Assembly (NCBI GenBank): GCA_905221145.1 | Contig: CAJNCA010000004.1 | Span: 1-64,000, forward strand | Origin: a bacterium | GTDB lineage: Bacteria; Bacillota; Bacilli; Lactobacillales; Streptococcaceae | Direction of reading: 5' to 3' | Length of the DNA: 64,000 nt | Part shown: positions 47,713 through 56,913 of the stretch, piece by piece | Layout: every line of letters starts with the position of its first letter | How positions within the stretch are numbered: the stretch's first letter is position 1 | Position numbers and translations under genes: made by a program | Notes under the pieces: model-generated | Database searches by the model: none | Seen by the model: only the letters and a program-made list of their open reading frames with translations | Told to the model about the DNA's origin: nothing

Positions 47713-48564
47713 ATGGACAAACCAGATATAGCGACCCTCATTGATTCCCACTTCGAAGAAATGACAGACCTTGAGCAAGAAATCGCTCACTATTTTTTAC
47801 AAACAGAAACCATCCAAGATGACCTTTCCTCCCAGCAGGTCACTCAAAAATTACATATTTCTCAGGCTGCTCTGACCCGCTTTTCTAAAAAGTGTGGTTT
47901 TACAGGTTATCGAGAATTTATTTTCCAATACCAACACCAAGCAGAGAAACAAGACACCCATTCTCACAAACATAGTCCACTGACAAAACGAGTCCTCAGA
48001 AGCTATAGCAATATGCGGGAACAAACACAGGACTTGATTGACGAAGAACAACTAGAACGAATTGCCCAATTAATCGAAGATGCTGAGCGTGTCTACTTCT
48101 TCGGAACAGGTAGTTCTGGCCTTGTCGCCCGTGAAATGAAATTGCGCTTCATGCGTCTGGGTGTGGTCTGCGAGGCCTTGACCGACCAAGACGGTTTTGC
48201 TTGGACGACCAGCATTATGGATGAGAATTGTCTCGTACTCGGTTTCTCCCTTTCTGGCACAACTCCTTCTATTTTAGACAGTTTATTAGATGCCAAGGAG
48301 ATGGGGGCAAAGACTGTACTCTTTTCAAGTGTTCCCAATAAAGATAGCCAGGTCTACACAGAGACTGTTCTTGTAGCCACCCACAGTCAGTCATCCTACA
48401 TCCAACGAATATCCGCTCAACTTCCTATGCTCTTCTTTATCGATTTGATTTATGCCTACTTTTTGGAAATCAATCGTGAAAGCAAGGAGAAAATCTTTAA
48501 TAGCTACTGGGAAAATAAAAAACTCAACGGCTATCGTAGACAAAAACGTATCAGAAAATCCTAG
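47713..48564 (+). CDS. nanR: RpiR-family regulator of sialic acid genes (NanR)
   Basis: 283 residues. The N-terminal RpiR helix-turn-helix (SSQQVTQKLHISQAALTRFS) is followed by a SIS sugar-phosphate-binding domain (about 110-245, with VYFFGTGSSGLVAREM and LGFSLSGTTPSILD). RpiR regulators sense phosphosugars. Its position beside nanK-nanA and, in pneumococcus, a reported activator role in sialic acid induction support NanR. Its last codons and stop lie inside a terminator that is duplicated beyond the neighbouring toxin-antitoxin genes. Its site may be the dyad found at three promoters here. Confidence 0.88.
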   Translation: MDKPDIATLIDSHFEEMTDLEQEIAHYFLQTETIQDDLSSQQVTQKLHISQAALTRFSKKCGFTGYREFIFQYQHQAEKQDTHSHKHSPLTKRVLRSYSNMREQTQDLIDEEQLERIAQLIEDAERVYFFGTGSSGLVAREMKLRFMRLGVVCEALTDQDGFAWTTSIMDENCLVLGFSLSGTTPSILDSLLDAKEMGAKTVLFSSVPNKDSQVYTETVLVATHSQSSYIQRISAQLPMLFFIDLIYAYFLEINRESKEKIFNSYWENKKLNGYRRQKRIRKS

Positions 48565-48590
48565 TTTGGTTGAACCAAACTAGGATTTTT
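48550..48590. terminator. nanR terminator, copy 1 of a duplicated hairpin
   Basis: AATCCTAGTTTGG-TTGA-ACCAAACTAGGATT followed by Ts. It contains the nanR stop. 48550-48587 is repeated at 49320-49357 with two differences. Confidence 0.92.
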
Positions 48591-48625
48591 ATTCATCACC
48601 AAACATCCCTCTTCTAGATTATGAA

Positions 48626-48976
48626 TTAGTCGTATCTTGACTTAGTCTTAAATAATTTCATATAATCACTTTTTGAAGGGAGTAAATAAGCAAGTCTGAC
48701 AGTATCCTCAACAATTGTATATAATACGATGTAATCCTTACTCAAGGTCAATCCTCGCGTTTGATAGTGAGGATCTAATTTCTTACCAAATTTTTCATCG
48801 GCATCAAATCCAGCTTGGGGGAAAATTTCTAGACGATTAATATCTTTTCTAATATTGGCTACTTTTCGTCTCGCAGCCTCTACAGAACCAATTTCCTCCG
48901 CTATATACTGATATATTTTATCCAGACTATCAATTACTCTAGGAGAATACAAAATCCTATATTTTTTATAATCCAT
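48626..48976 (-). CDS. RelE/ParE-family toxin
   Basis: 116 residues. The fold signature is ILYSPRVIDSLDKIYQYIAE then an NIRKDINRLEIFP segment and a C-terminal VLYTIVEDTVRLAYLL strand pair. RelE members cleave mRNA in the ribosome, whereas ParE members poison gyrase. The catalytic residues do not let me decide between the two. Its start overlaps the antitoxin gene end by 11 bp, the usual coupling that keeps antitoxin in excess. The cassette is inserted between nanR and nanK. Confidence 0.85.
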   Translation of the reverse strand: MDYKKYRILYSPRVIDSLDKIYQYIAEEIGSVEAARRKVANIRKDINRLEIFPQAGFDADEKFGKKLDPHYQTRGLTLSKDYIVLYTIVEDTVRLAYLLPSKSDYMKLFKTKSRYD

Positions 48977-49253
48977 AGCGTGTCACGACATCCTCATCTG
49001 TCAAGTAATTTCCAGCCTCAATCTTGGCATAACTTTCTTGAACTTCTGCTTGTAATTGCCTAAATAAATACTCCTTCTCCAATTCCTCTTCACTCAGTAA
49101 ATCTACTTCATTTGTTACGGCAACATTCTTTAAAAATAATCTGAGTGCCGATGAAAGAGAGAGATTTTTTTCTTTTAACACTTCCATTGCATCATTTACT
49201 AATTCTCTATTAGCTTGGAAGGTCACAACTTTACTTGAATTCGCTATAGCCAT
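48966..49253 (-). CDS. RelB/DinJ-family antitoxin
   Basis: 95 residues. The N-terminal ribbon-helix-helix region (VVTFQANRELVNDAMEVLKE then LSLSSALRLFLKNVA) is typical of RelB/DinJ antitoxins, followed by an acidic helical tail (EELEKEYLFRQLQAEVQESY) that would wrap the toxin. It should neutralise the downstream toxin and repress the operon. A dyad over its promoter supports autoregulation. Confidence 0.87.
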   Translation of the reverse strand: MAIANSSKVVTFQANRELVNDAMEVLKEKNLSLSSALRLFLKNVAVTNEVDLLSEEELEKEYLFRQLQAEVQESYAKIEAGNYLTDEDVVTRYGL

Positions 49254-49278
49254 TTTATATAATTCCTTTATATATTTT

Positions 49279-49310
49279 CTTTATTATCTCACAATTATAA
49301 AGAAAGTCAA
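49279..49310 (-). promoter_or_regulatory. Toxin-antitoxin promoter with operator dyad
   Basis: On the minus strand TTGACT (49305-49310), a 16-bp spacer and GATAAT (49283-49288). CTTTAT (49279-49284) and ATAAAG (49297-49302) form a dyad across the spacer, the expected site for the RelB-type repressor. Confidence 0.65.
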
Positions 49311-49319
49311 GAGGATTTG

Positions 49320-49357
49320 ATCAGAAAATCCTAGTTTGGCTGAGCCAAACTAGGATT
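49320..49357. terminator. nanK terminator, copy 2 of a duplicated hairpin
   Basis: The same 38-bp sequence as 48550-48587, with GGCTGAGCC at the loop where copy 1 has GGTTGAACC. It contains the nanK stop codon in its right arm (minus strand). Confidence 0.9.
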
Positions 49358-50234
49358 GTTTTGTTTTGAAATGATAATAAGCTCCCAACATCCCTGCTGT
49401 ATTTTGGTGATGAGCAAATTCTAATCGTGTTTTTTCAGCTAGGCTTGGTACCAAGGCATCTTTTAAGGCTGTGCGGATCTTGGGTTTGAGGATAGCCTCT
49501 TGTCCCATAATACCGCCACCGAGAATGACCACTTCTGGATTGGCAACATAGCAAATATTTGCCAGACCTTTTCCTAGATAATCTACCATGCGGTCAATAC
49601 CAGCCATACAGATCTTGTTTCCTTCGGTAGCTTCCTTGAAAATGCGTCGGCCATTCCACTGGTCAACTGGATCTCCATGAGCTGCTGCTACATACTCCAC
49701 CAAGGCTGTCGTAGAGGCCAAGTCTTGGAAAGCTCCATCCTGCATATGCATATAACCGACTTCACAAGCCGAATTGCTAAAACCATGGAAGATTTTCCCA
49801 TCCATAATCAAGCAACCACCGATACCTGTTCCGATAGTCAAGCAAAGAGTGACACTCGCTCCCTTGCCTGAACCAGATACCGCTTCAGCCAGACCTGCAC
49901 AATTGACATCATTTTCAATCTCGCAAGGGATTTCAAAGGTACTCTCAATTTCTTTTTTAAACTGAGTTCCTGCATAGTTGGGAATCTGAGGACCAGCGTA
50001 GAAAATCTCACCCTTATCAGGATCAACCATCCCAGCAGAAGAAATAGCAACACCCGCTATAGAACCTTTTTCTAAATAGCTAGCTACGATATCTTTTGTC
50101 TTTTGTAAGATATGAGGTCCACCTTTATGTGCCTCAGTTGGCATTTCATGGGATTCAACAAGTTGGCCTTCTTGGTCGATCAAACCATATTTGATATTAG
50201 TTCCACCGATATCAATTGCAACGTAGTGTGTCAT
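49350..50234 (-). CDS. nanK: ROK-family N-acetylmannosamine kinase
   Basis: 294 residues. N-terminal phosphate loop DIGGTNIKYG, catalytic region ENDVNCAGLAE, GTGIGGCLI and C-terminal ILGGGIMGQE. It probably phosphorylates ManNAc to ManNAc-6-P. The cysteine-rich zinc motif of classic ROK kinases (CxCGxxGCxE) is replaced here by YMHMQDGAFQDLAST. Such zinc-less ROK proteins exist, but substrate transfer by analogy is less certain. 17 bp after nanA. Confidence 0.85.
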   Translation of the reverse strand: MTHYVAIDIGGTNIKYGLIDQEGQLVESHEMPTEAHKGGPHILQKTKDIVASYLEKGSIAGVAISSAGMVDPDKGEIFYAGPQIPNYAGTQFKKEIESTFEIPCEIENDVNCAGLAEAVSGSGKGASVTLCLTIGTGIGGCLIMDGKIFHGFSNSACEVGYMHMQDGAFQDLASTTALVEYVAAAHGDPVDQWNGRRIFKEATEGNKICMAGIDRMVDYLGKGLANICYVANPEVVILGGGIMGQEAILKPKIRTALKDALVPSLAEKTRLEFAHHQNTAGMLGAYYHFKTKQS

Positions 50235-50251
50235 AAATACCTCCTTATGGA

Positions 50252-51169
50252 TTAGAGGAAGCGCTCCTTGGTTTCACGAATCAATTGAGCAGCTGCTTCT
50301 ACAACTGGACGATCTTCTTCAGTCACTGGTGTCAATGGAGAACGAACAGAACCAATATTCAAACCTTCATTGATTTTCAAGACTTCTTTAATCACACCGT
50401 ACATATTTCCATGTGCAGCAGTGAGTTTGCCAATGATTGCGTTGATAGCGTATTGCAATTCACGCGCTGTTTCCAAGTCTTTATCCGCAATCAATTGGTT
50501 GAGTTTCAAGAAGAGTTCTGGCATAGCCCCATAAGTACCACCGATACCAGCCTTAGCACCCATGAGACGGCCACCTAGGAATTGTTCATCTGGACCGTTA
50601 AAGACAATGTGGTCTTCTCCACCAAGACTGACAAAGGTTTGGATATCCTGAACTGGCATAGAAGAGTTCTTAACGCCGATAACACGTGGATTTTTCAACA
50701 TTTCAGTATAGAGACTTGGAGTCAAAGCAACACCTGCTAACTGAGGAATGTTGTAGATAACGTAGTCTGTGTTTGGAGCTGCAGAACTGATATCGTTCCA
50801 GTATTTAGCAACTGAGTATTCTGGCAGGCGGAAGTAAATCGGTGGAATCGTTGCAATGGCATCTACACCCAAACTTTCTGCGTGGCGAGCAAGTTCCATA
50901 CTATCTTTGGTATTGTTGCAAGCTACGTGAGCAATGATGGTCAATTTACCTTTGGCAACTGCCATGACTTCTTCCAAAATCAACTTACGGTCTTCAACGC
51001 TTTGGTAGATACATTCACCAGAAGAACCATTGACATAAAGACCTTGAACACCTTTATCAATGAAGTATTGAACCAAGGCACGCGTACGCTCTGGACTTAC
51101 TTCTCCTTGATCATCATAACATGCGTAGAAGGCTGGAATGACACCTTCGTATTTTTTTAAATCTGACAT
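50252..51169 (-). CDS. nanA: N-acetylneuraminate lyase
   Basis: 305 residues from the ATG at 51167-51169 (TTAGGAG upstream). The longer frame is not supported. It is a class I aldolase of the DapA fold: carboxylate-binding GSSGE in NGSSGECIYQ, catalytic Tyr in YVIYNIP and Schiff-base Lys in VIGVKNSS. It splits Neu5Ac into ManNAc and pyruvate. The name nanA here means the lyase and not the pneumococcal sialidase of the same name. It has its own promoter with cre-like and dyad elements and is co-transcribed with nanK. Confidence 0.93.
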   Translation of the reverse strand: MSDLKKYEGVIPAFYACYDDQGEVSPERTRALVQYFIDKGVQGLYVNGSSGECIYQSVEDRKLILEEVMAVAKGKLTIIAHVACNNTKDSMELARHAESLGVDAIATIPPIYFRLPEYSVAKYWNDISSAAPNTDYVIYNIPQLAGVALTPSLYTEMLKNPRVIGVKNSSMPVQDIQTFVSLGGEDHIVFNGPDEQFLGGRLMGAKAGIGGTYGAMPELFLKLNQLIADKDLETARELQYAINAIIGKLTAAHGNMYGVIKEVLKINEGLNIGSVRSPLTPVTEEDRPVVEAAAQLIRETKERFL

Positions 51170-51229
51170 AGATTTTCTCCTAAGATTTCTTTTTTTCTGC
51201 CAGAAGCAGAATTTATTCTTTACGTGTTT

Positions 51230-51258
51230 AGTATACACCTTGTGAAAAACGCTTTCAA
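51230..51258 (-). promoter_or_regulatory. nanA lyase promoter with overlapping cre-like site
   Basis: On the minus strand TTGAAA (51253-51258), a 17-bp spacer and TATACT (51230-51235). TTGAAAGCGTTTTTCAC across the -35 resembles a CcpA cre box with one extra base. Confidence 0.75.
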
Positions 51259-51313
51259 CATCTGGTGTACACTTAGATTTTAGTTTCGATATGAATTTTG
51301 AAATGTTTATGGC

Positions 51314-51333
51314 TTGAAAGTAGTTTCAGAAAC
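51314..51333. promoter_or_regulatory. Candidate NanR operator, copy 1
   Basis: TTGAAAGTAGTTTCAGAAAC. The core dyad GAAAGTAGTTTCAG (51316-51329) is centred exactly 67 bp upstream of the -35 centre. A second similar box AGATTTTAGTTTC (51275-51287) lies between. GGCTTG/CAAGCC around it also forms a hairpin that could end the upstream transcript. Confidence 0.6.
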
Positions 51334-51341
51334 AAGCCATC

Positions 51342-51986
51342 CTATTGATATTTTGCAAAAATTTTCTCCATCAATCCAGTCTGGATAAAGACCAATAGTC
51401 CAAATCCAAAAAGCAGGAAGGCTGAACCACCTAAAAGTAGACTGAAGGCTGACAGATAAAGAACCATCACAATGAGGATAAGAATGGCTAACATGAGGAA
51501 GAACCAAGGAAAGTTAAAACTTGCCAAGATCAGCCCTTTTTGTAACACTTCTTTCCAAGTTAAATCATAGCGCGCAGCGATTGGATAGCTAGCCAGCATC
51601 ACGATAGTGAGGAAGATAAGAATCCCTAGACAAATAGCTTTCACCATTTGGAAAGGCATAGCTGTCTGCCCCCAAAAGATATAGAGGTCTAGAAGACTCA
51701 ACAAAACAATGCCCAACTCAAGCAGACCTAGCTGAAGACCTAGTTTCAGATTTTGCTTGAAAGCTCTTAGATAGATTTTAAAGACAGGCACACGTCTACT
51801 CTTCTTAATCTCAAACATGGTCTCGTAGAGGCTGATTTTAGCCACTCCAATCGTTACGATGGGCAAGCAAGAGACAACAAAAAGAAGATTGGCTGTGACG
51901 ATATCCAAGACCTTTTCACTAAAACGCATGAGAAAGTTGTCTGTATCAAATGCTGCCTTGATAAGGCTTACTCCTTTTTGTACCAT
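51342..51986 (-). CDS. YesL-family (DUF624) membrane protein
   Basis: 214 residues from the ATG at 51984-51986, with AGGAGGAG at good spacing. About five membrane spans. The opening FLMRFSEKVLDIVTANLLFV, with its LPIVTIG turn, is the conserved DUF624 start. Such proteins accompany carbohydrate ABC importers across Firmicutes, but their role is unknown. It follows the yhcH/nanQ gene closely, in the sialic acid cluster. Confidence 0.85.
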   Translation of the reverse strand: MVQKGVSLIKAAFDTDNFLMRFSEKVLDIVTANLLFVVSCLPIVTIGVAKISLYETMFEIKKSRRVPVFKIYLRAFKQNLKLGLQLGLLELGIVLLSLLDLYIFWGQTAMPFQMVKAICLGILIFLTIVMLASYPIAARYDLTWKEVLQKGLILASFNFPWFFLMLAILILIVMVLYLSAFSLLLGGSAFLLFGFGLLVFIQTGLMEKIFAKYQ

Positions 51987-52005
51987 ATTTGCTCCTCCTG
52001 ATTTT

Positions 52006-52458
52006 TTAATCAATCAAAATTTTAAAGAGATATTTACGAACCTTCTCTTCCATACCTGCATAGCCATTTGGCTGGTGTGGTTCTCCTGGGAAGAAAATCG
52101 CAAAATTGTGATAACCCAACAAGAGTGGGTAGTCTTCATGACAATGAACAAAGCCAATGTCACTCGCTTCGTCGAATGCTATTGCTTCATCTTTGATACG
52201 TGAACCGTAGCTCGAATATTCATGTCCTTCTACCAGCAAATGCAAGTCTGCATAGTTCTTATGATGCTCAAATTGATCATTTTCAGCTTGATTGAGGACA
52301 TTTTCCTGAACAACTAGAAAGACCTTGTCCCCGTCAATCTCATACTTTCCTAACTCGAAAGAATCTTTACGATGTTGATAGAGATAGTCGATAGCCTTGT
52401 CTAGATTGGGATGAATTCCTTTGTAAAAGGTGATGTTTTTCAAATCGTCAAAAATCAT
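52006..52458 (-). CDS. YhcH/YjgK/YiaL-family protein, probable sialic acid anomerase (NanQ)
   Basis: 150 residues with the DUF386 cupin-like fold. Likely metal ligands are in the QFEHHKNYADLHLLVEGHE and FFPGEPHQPN segments. The E. coli homologue NanQ speeds opening and anomer exchange of Neu5Ac. The location between importer and lyase genes supports that role here. The ATG follows a GAAGGAAAGAG site. Confidence 0.85.
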   Translation of the reverse strand: MIFDDLKNITFYKGIHPNLDKAIDYLYQHRKDSFELGKYEIDGDKVFLVVQENVLNQAENDQFEHHKNYADLHLLVEGHEYSSYGSRIKDEAIAFDEASDIGFVHCHEDYPLLLGYHNFAIFFPGEPHQPNGYAGMEEKVRKYLFKILID

Positions 52459-52629
52459 ACTCTTTCCTTCGTTTCTGATAGTTAACTGAAATCATTCTTA
52501 AGTTGATAAGTGTCTAACAAAACTTCATAAAGTAACTGCATACCCTCCATTTTGTAGACACTTATAACTCTATATTTCCATAGTATGCCAAGACTACTTC
52601 CGCCATCTTGACACACCAGTTTACTTTTC
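52459..52629 (-). other. 171-bp gap with a long bulged hairpin upstream of yhcH
   Basis: 52506-52521 pairs with 52550-52565: sixteen base pairs with one bulge, ATAAGTGTCTA(A)CAAAA against TTTTGTAGACACTTAT, around a loop of about 28 nt. There is no T run. The minus strand includes a 19-codon frame (MQLLYEVLLDTYQLKNDFS) ending in TAA, with GGAGG too close to its ATG, so I do not call it a gene. Confidence 0.5.
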
Positions 52630-53469
52630 TTAACCTTTGACAGCTCCCATAGTAATACCTTGTGTGAAGGATTTTTGGAAGACAAGGAATACTGTTACGA
52701 TTGGCACAGCTGCAAGGGCTGCCCCTGCCATGATCAAACCATAGTTGGTTGCCATTTCGGCCTGCATGGTCGCAACCCCGAGTGAGATAGTCAAGTTGTT
52801 ACGTGAAGTCAACATTACCAACTGCATGAAGTAGTCGTTCCATGTATTGATGAAGGTAAAGATTGCAAGGGCTGCAAATCCTGGTTTCACAATTGGGAAT
52901 GCTACGCTCCAGAAAGTACGAATCTCACCACAACCGTCGATTTTAGCTGATTCAAGCAACTCTGTAGGGATGTTTTCGCTGAATTGTTTCATAAGGAAGA
53001 CACCGAATGGCCATCCAATCAAAGGCAAGATAACTGCCCAAAGAGTGTCATGGATTCCCATGAAGTTGACGATACGTACCAATGGCACAAGGACAACTTG
53101 TTTTGGAAGCGCCATGGCAGCGATGAAGATGGCAAATAGAATACGTTGACCATAGAAACGTTTTTTAGCCAATACATAACCTGCTAGAGAAGAGGTTGCA
53201 CAAACTAAGAACATGGTTACCAATGAGATAAACACAGAGTTCCACATCCACTGCATAGCAGGGTTTTGCACCATGAGTTGTTGGAAGTTTTCCATGGTCG
53301 GCATTTTAGGGAACCATTGTGGCGGAATCATAATGGTATCAGGTTGTGATTTGAAGGCACCTGTCAAAATCCAGTAGAACGGAAAGATGAACAGCACGGT
53401 CAACAAGAGCAAGATAATCGTTGAGATAACAGTGAAAGCTGTTAAGGGTTTCTTTTGTGTAGATTGCAT
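52630..53469 (-). CDS. Sialic acid ABC importer, inner-membrane permease (SatC type)
   Basis: 279 residues with six membrane spans of the CUT1 MalG type. The conserved cytoplasmic EAA-like loop is visible as ELLESAKIDGCGEIRTFWSV and P-rich AFPIVKPGFAALA. It pairs with the preceding permease. No ATPase gene lies here, so the pair probably uses a shared multitask ATPase such as MsmK encoded elsewhere, as in pneumococcus. Confidence 0.9.
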   Translation of the reverse strand: MQSTQKKPLTAFTVISTIILLLLTVLFIFPFYWILTGAFKSQPDTIMIPPQWFPKMPTMENFQQLMVQNPAMQWMWNSVFISLVTMFLVCATSSLAGYVLAKKRFYGQRILFAIFIAAMALPKQVVLVPLVRIVNFMGIHDTLWAVILPLIGWPFGVFLMKQFSENIPTELLESAKIDGCGEIRTFWSVAFPIVKPGFAALAIFTFINTWNDYFMQLVMLTSRNNLTISLGVATMQAEMATNYGLIMAGAALAAVPIVTVFLVFQKSFTQGITMGAVKG

Positions 53470-53484
53470 AGCTGTCTCCTTTCT

Positions 53485-54381
53485 TTAGTATTCTACGTCG
53501 TTTCCAAGTACTTTAAATTGAACAAAGCTTACGATAGCAATCATGACTGCCAAGAAGACACCGATGGTATTTGCATAGCCGTATTCTGTCAATTGGAAGG
53601 CTTTTTCGTAAAGGTAGTACATAAGTGTACTTGTTGAATAGTTTGGACCACCAGATGTCAACAACTGAATCAAGGCGAAACATTGGAATGAGTTAATTGT
53701 TGTAATAATTGCGATGTAAAGAGTTGTTGGAAGAAGGCTTGGCCATTTAATCTTCCAGAAAACTTGCAATTCAGTCGCACCATCAACACGTGCTGCTTCC
53801 ACCAGTGAATTATCAATATTCCCCATGGCCGCGATATAAAGGATAATTGGCTGACCAACAGATGTTGTCAAAAGGATAATCATAATCGCCATCAAAGCCC
53901 AGTTTTTATCTCCCAACCAAGAAATATTTTGGCTGATGATGTGGCTTGACTTAAGGACAAAGTTTAGAATCCCTGATAGTGGGTCATAAATCCATTTCCA
54001 TACAACCGTTACGGCAACACTACCTGTTACAACAGGAAGGAAGAAGACGAAACGGTAGAAAGAACGGGCAATGGCATTTTGATGATATGTCTGAGATGCT
54101 ACAAATAGTGAGAATAGAACAACAACTGGTACAGATCCAATAACCAGAATCACGGTATTGATCAAAGACTTCATAAAGACAGGGTCTTTAAACATGCGAA
54201 TGTAGTTGTCCAAGCCCACAAACTCAAATTTAGTCATTGAGTAGTTAAAGAAACTTGTAATGAATCCCATAATCATAGGAGCCAATACAAAGATGACAAA
54301 GAAAAATAATACTGGTGCTAGGAAAGCGTAGGAAATTACTGTTTCCCGCATACGAATTTTATTGACTTTCACAGTCGGCAC
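53485..54381 (-). CDS. Sialic acid ABC importer, permease (SatB type)
   Basis: 298 residues with six spans of the CUT1 MalF/UgpA type. The EAA loop is SLVEAARVDGATELQVFWKI followed by KWPSLLPTT. The first about 12 residues are polar. Sixteen bp separate it from the second permease gene. It is divided from the binding protein gene by a strong partial terminator. Confidence 0.9.
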   Translation of the reverse strand: MPTVKVNKIRMRETVISYAFLAPVLFFFVIFVLAPMIMGFITSFFNYSMTKFEFVGLDNYIRMFKDPVFMKSLINTVILVIGSVPVVVLFSLFVASQTYHQNAIARSFYRFVFFLPVVTGSVAVTVVWKWIYDPLSGILNFVLKSSHIISQNISWLGDKNWALMAIMIILLTTSVGQPIILYIAAMGNIDNSLVEAARVDGATELQVFWKIKWPSLLPTTLYIAIITTINSFQCFALIQLLTSGGPNYSTSTLMYYLYEKAFQLTEYGYANTIGVFLAVMIAIVSFVQFKVLGNDVEY

Positions 54382-54511
54382 CTCTCTTTCACTAATAGAA
54401 TATTTTGGATTTTATTGAACTGTTTTAAAATCAAAATGAAATTTTTTAAGATTCGCTTATGTAAGAACTTCATTTTAATTTCGTGACAGTTCCTACCATT
54501 TCAAACAAAAT

Positions 54512-54553
54512 CCTCCCTTTTCTTACATAGACTATGCACAGGGAAAAGGGAGG
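54512..54553 (-). terminator. Internal terminator between binding protein and permease genes
   Basis: CCTCCCTTTTC pairs with GAAAAGGGAGG on either side of a GCATAG/CTATG substem, then ATTTTG on the minus strand. Probably partial, allowing more binding protein than permease. The rest of the 191-bp gap is AT-rich without other features. Confidence 0.75.
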
Positions 54554-54572
54554 AGTCAATCTGATTTAGTGC

Positions 54573-55973
<1,401 letters not shown>

Positions 55974-56015
55974 TTATCCGACGCATCCACCACTCTCCTC
56001 TGTTTTTAGATTGTG

Positions 56016-56714
56016 TTATTTGAGACCAGCAACAAATCGTTCTGTAATCTCTTTTGGTCTAGTAATAGCGCCACCGACAACGATACCTCGCACTCCATAT
56101 CCCAGGATTTGTTTGGCTTGTTCAGGTGTATGAATTTTCCCTTCTGCAATGACATCTACACCGGCATCACAGAGTTTTTTGATTAATTCGAAATCGGGAC
56201 CATCCACTTTTGGACTGTAAGATGTATATCCTGATAAGGTTGTTCCGACAAAGTCAATTCCTGCTTCAACAGCTGCTAGTCCTTCTTCAAAAGTACTTGT
56301 ATCAGCCATCAAGAGTTGGTTGGGATATTTCTCCTTAACCTGACGAATGAACTCTTGAATCTCCAAACCATCGTAGCGTTCACGCTTGGTACAATCCAGA
56401 GCAATCACCTCGATGTCGAGTTCTGCCAATTCATCAACTTCTTTCATAGTAGCCGTGATGAAGGGTTCTTGTGGTGGATAATCTCGTTTAATTATCCCAA
56501 TGATTGGAAGTTTTGTAACCTCCTTGATTTCCTTGATATCGCGAACACTGTTTGCTCGGATACCGACTGCTCCACCTTGCTCAGCCGCTTTGACTAGCAA
56601 GGGAATGACTCCTCCCGCTTCTGTATAAAGCGGTTCGTGAGGAAGGGCCTGACAAGAAACGATGATTCCATCTTTAATTTGTGCAATCAAGGCTTCTTTA
56701 GTAATCTGTGGCAT
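56016..56714 (-). CDS. nanE: N-acetylmannosamine-6-phosphate 2-epimerase
   Basis: 232 residues forming a TIM barrel. Conserved segments are [14 protein letters not shown] at the N-terminus, IGIIKRDYP with the catalytic Lys, ALDCTKRER, and the phosphate-binding [14 protein letters not shown]. It converts ManNAc-6-P to GlcNAc-6-P, which NagA/NagB (not here) take into glycolysis. First gene of the operon, with a well-formed promoter. Its ribosome site is AAAGGAGGAAAGAGG. Confidence 0.95.
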   Translation of the reverse strand: MPQITKEALIAQIKDGIIVSCQALPHEPLYTEAGGVIPLLVKAAEQGGAVGIRANSVRDIKEIKEVTKLPIIGIIKRDYPPQEPFITATMKEVDELAELDIEVIALDCTKRERYDGLEIQEFIRQVKEKYPNQLLMADTSTFEEGLAAVEAGIDFVGTTLSGYTSYSPKVDGPDFELIKKLCDAGVDVIAEGKIHTPEQAKQILGYGVRGIVVGGAITRPKEITERFVAGLK

Positions 56715-56748
56715 CCTCTTTCCTCCTTTTCTTTGTTCTTATGGGTTC

Positions 56749-56777
56749 ATTATATATCATCTTTAAAGCGCTTTCAA
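56749..56777 (-). promoter_or_regulatory. nanE promoter with overlapping cre site
   Basis: On the minus strand TTGAAA (56772-56777), a 17-bp spacer and consensus TATAAT (56749-56754). TGAAAGCGCTTTAA (56763-56776) is a cre with one mismatch lying over the -35 and spacer. Confidence 0.82.
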
Positions 56778-56793
56778 TAGTTTGTGGTAGAAT

Positions 56794-56848
56794 AGATTTC
56801 AGTTTCAAAAGTATTTTATAGAACAGCCGTTTCTGAAAGTAGTTTCAG
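56794..56848. promoter_or_regulatory. Candidate NanR operator, copy 2 (two boxes)
   Basis: GAAAGTAGTTTCAG (56835-56848), identical to copy 1 and centred 67 bp upstream of the -35 centre, and AGATTTCAGTTTC (56794-56806), one base different from the second box of copy 1 and at the same distance. Confidence 0.6.
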
Positions 56849-56882
56849 AGCGGGATCTATTTTAAATCATATTTTTAAGACT

Positions 56883-56907
56883 GAAAAAGAGAGCTACTGG
56901 GCTCTCT
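56883..56907 (-). terminator. Terminator of the esterase gene
   Basis: On the minus strand AGAGAGC pairs with GCTCTCT, followed by TTTT. Confidence 0.85.
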
Positions 56908-56913
56908 CATCCA

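Noticed and set aside
48626..49253. Toxin-antitoxin genes as part of a larger mobile element
   Set aside because: No integrase, transposase or inverted repeats are present beyond the duplicated terminator; the insertion consists of the two genes only.
52482..52685. Minus-strand 67-codon frame across the permease 3' end
   Set aside because: Starts inside the permease gene in another frame, and its only later ATGs have badly spaced ribosome sites. The hairpin explains the conservation better.
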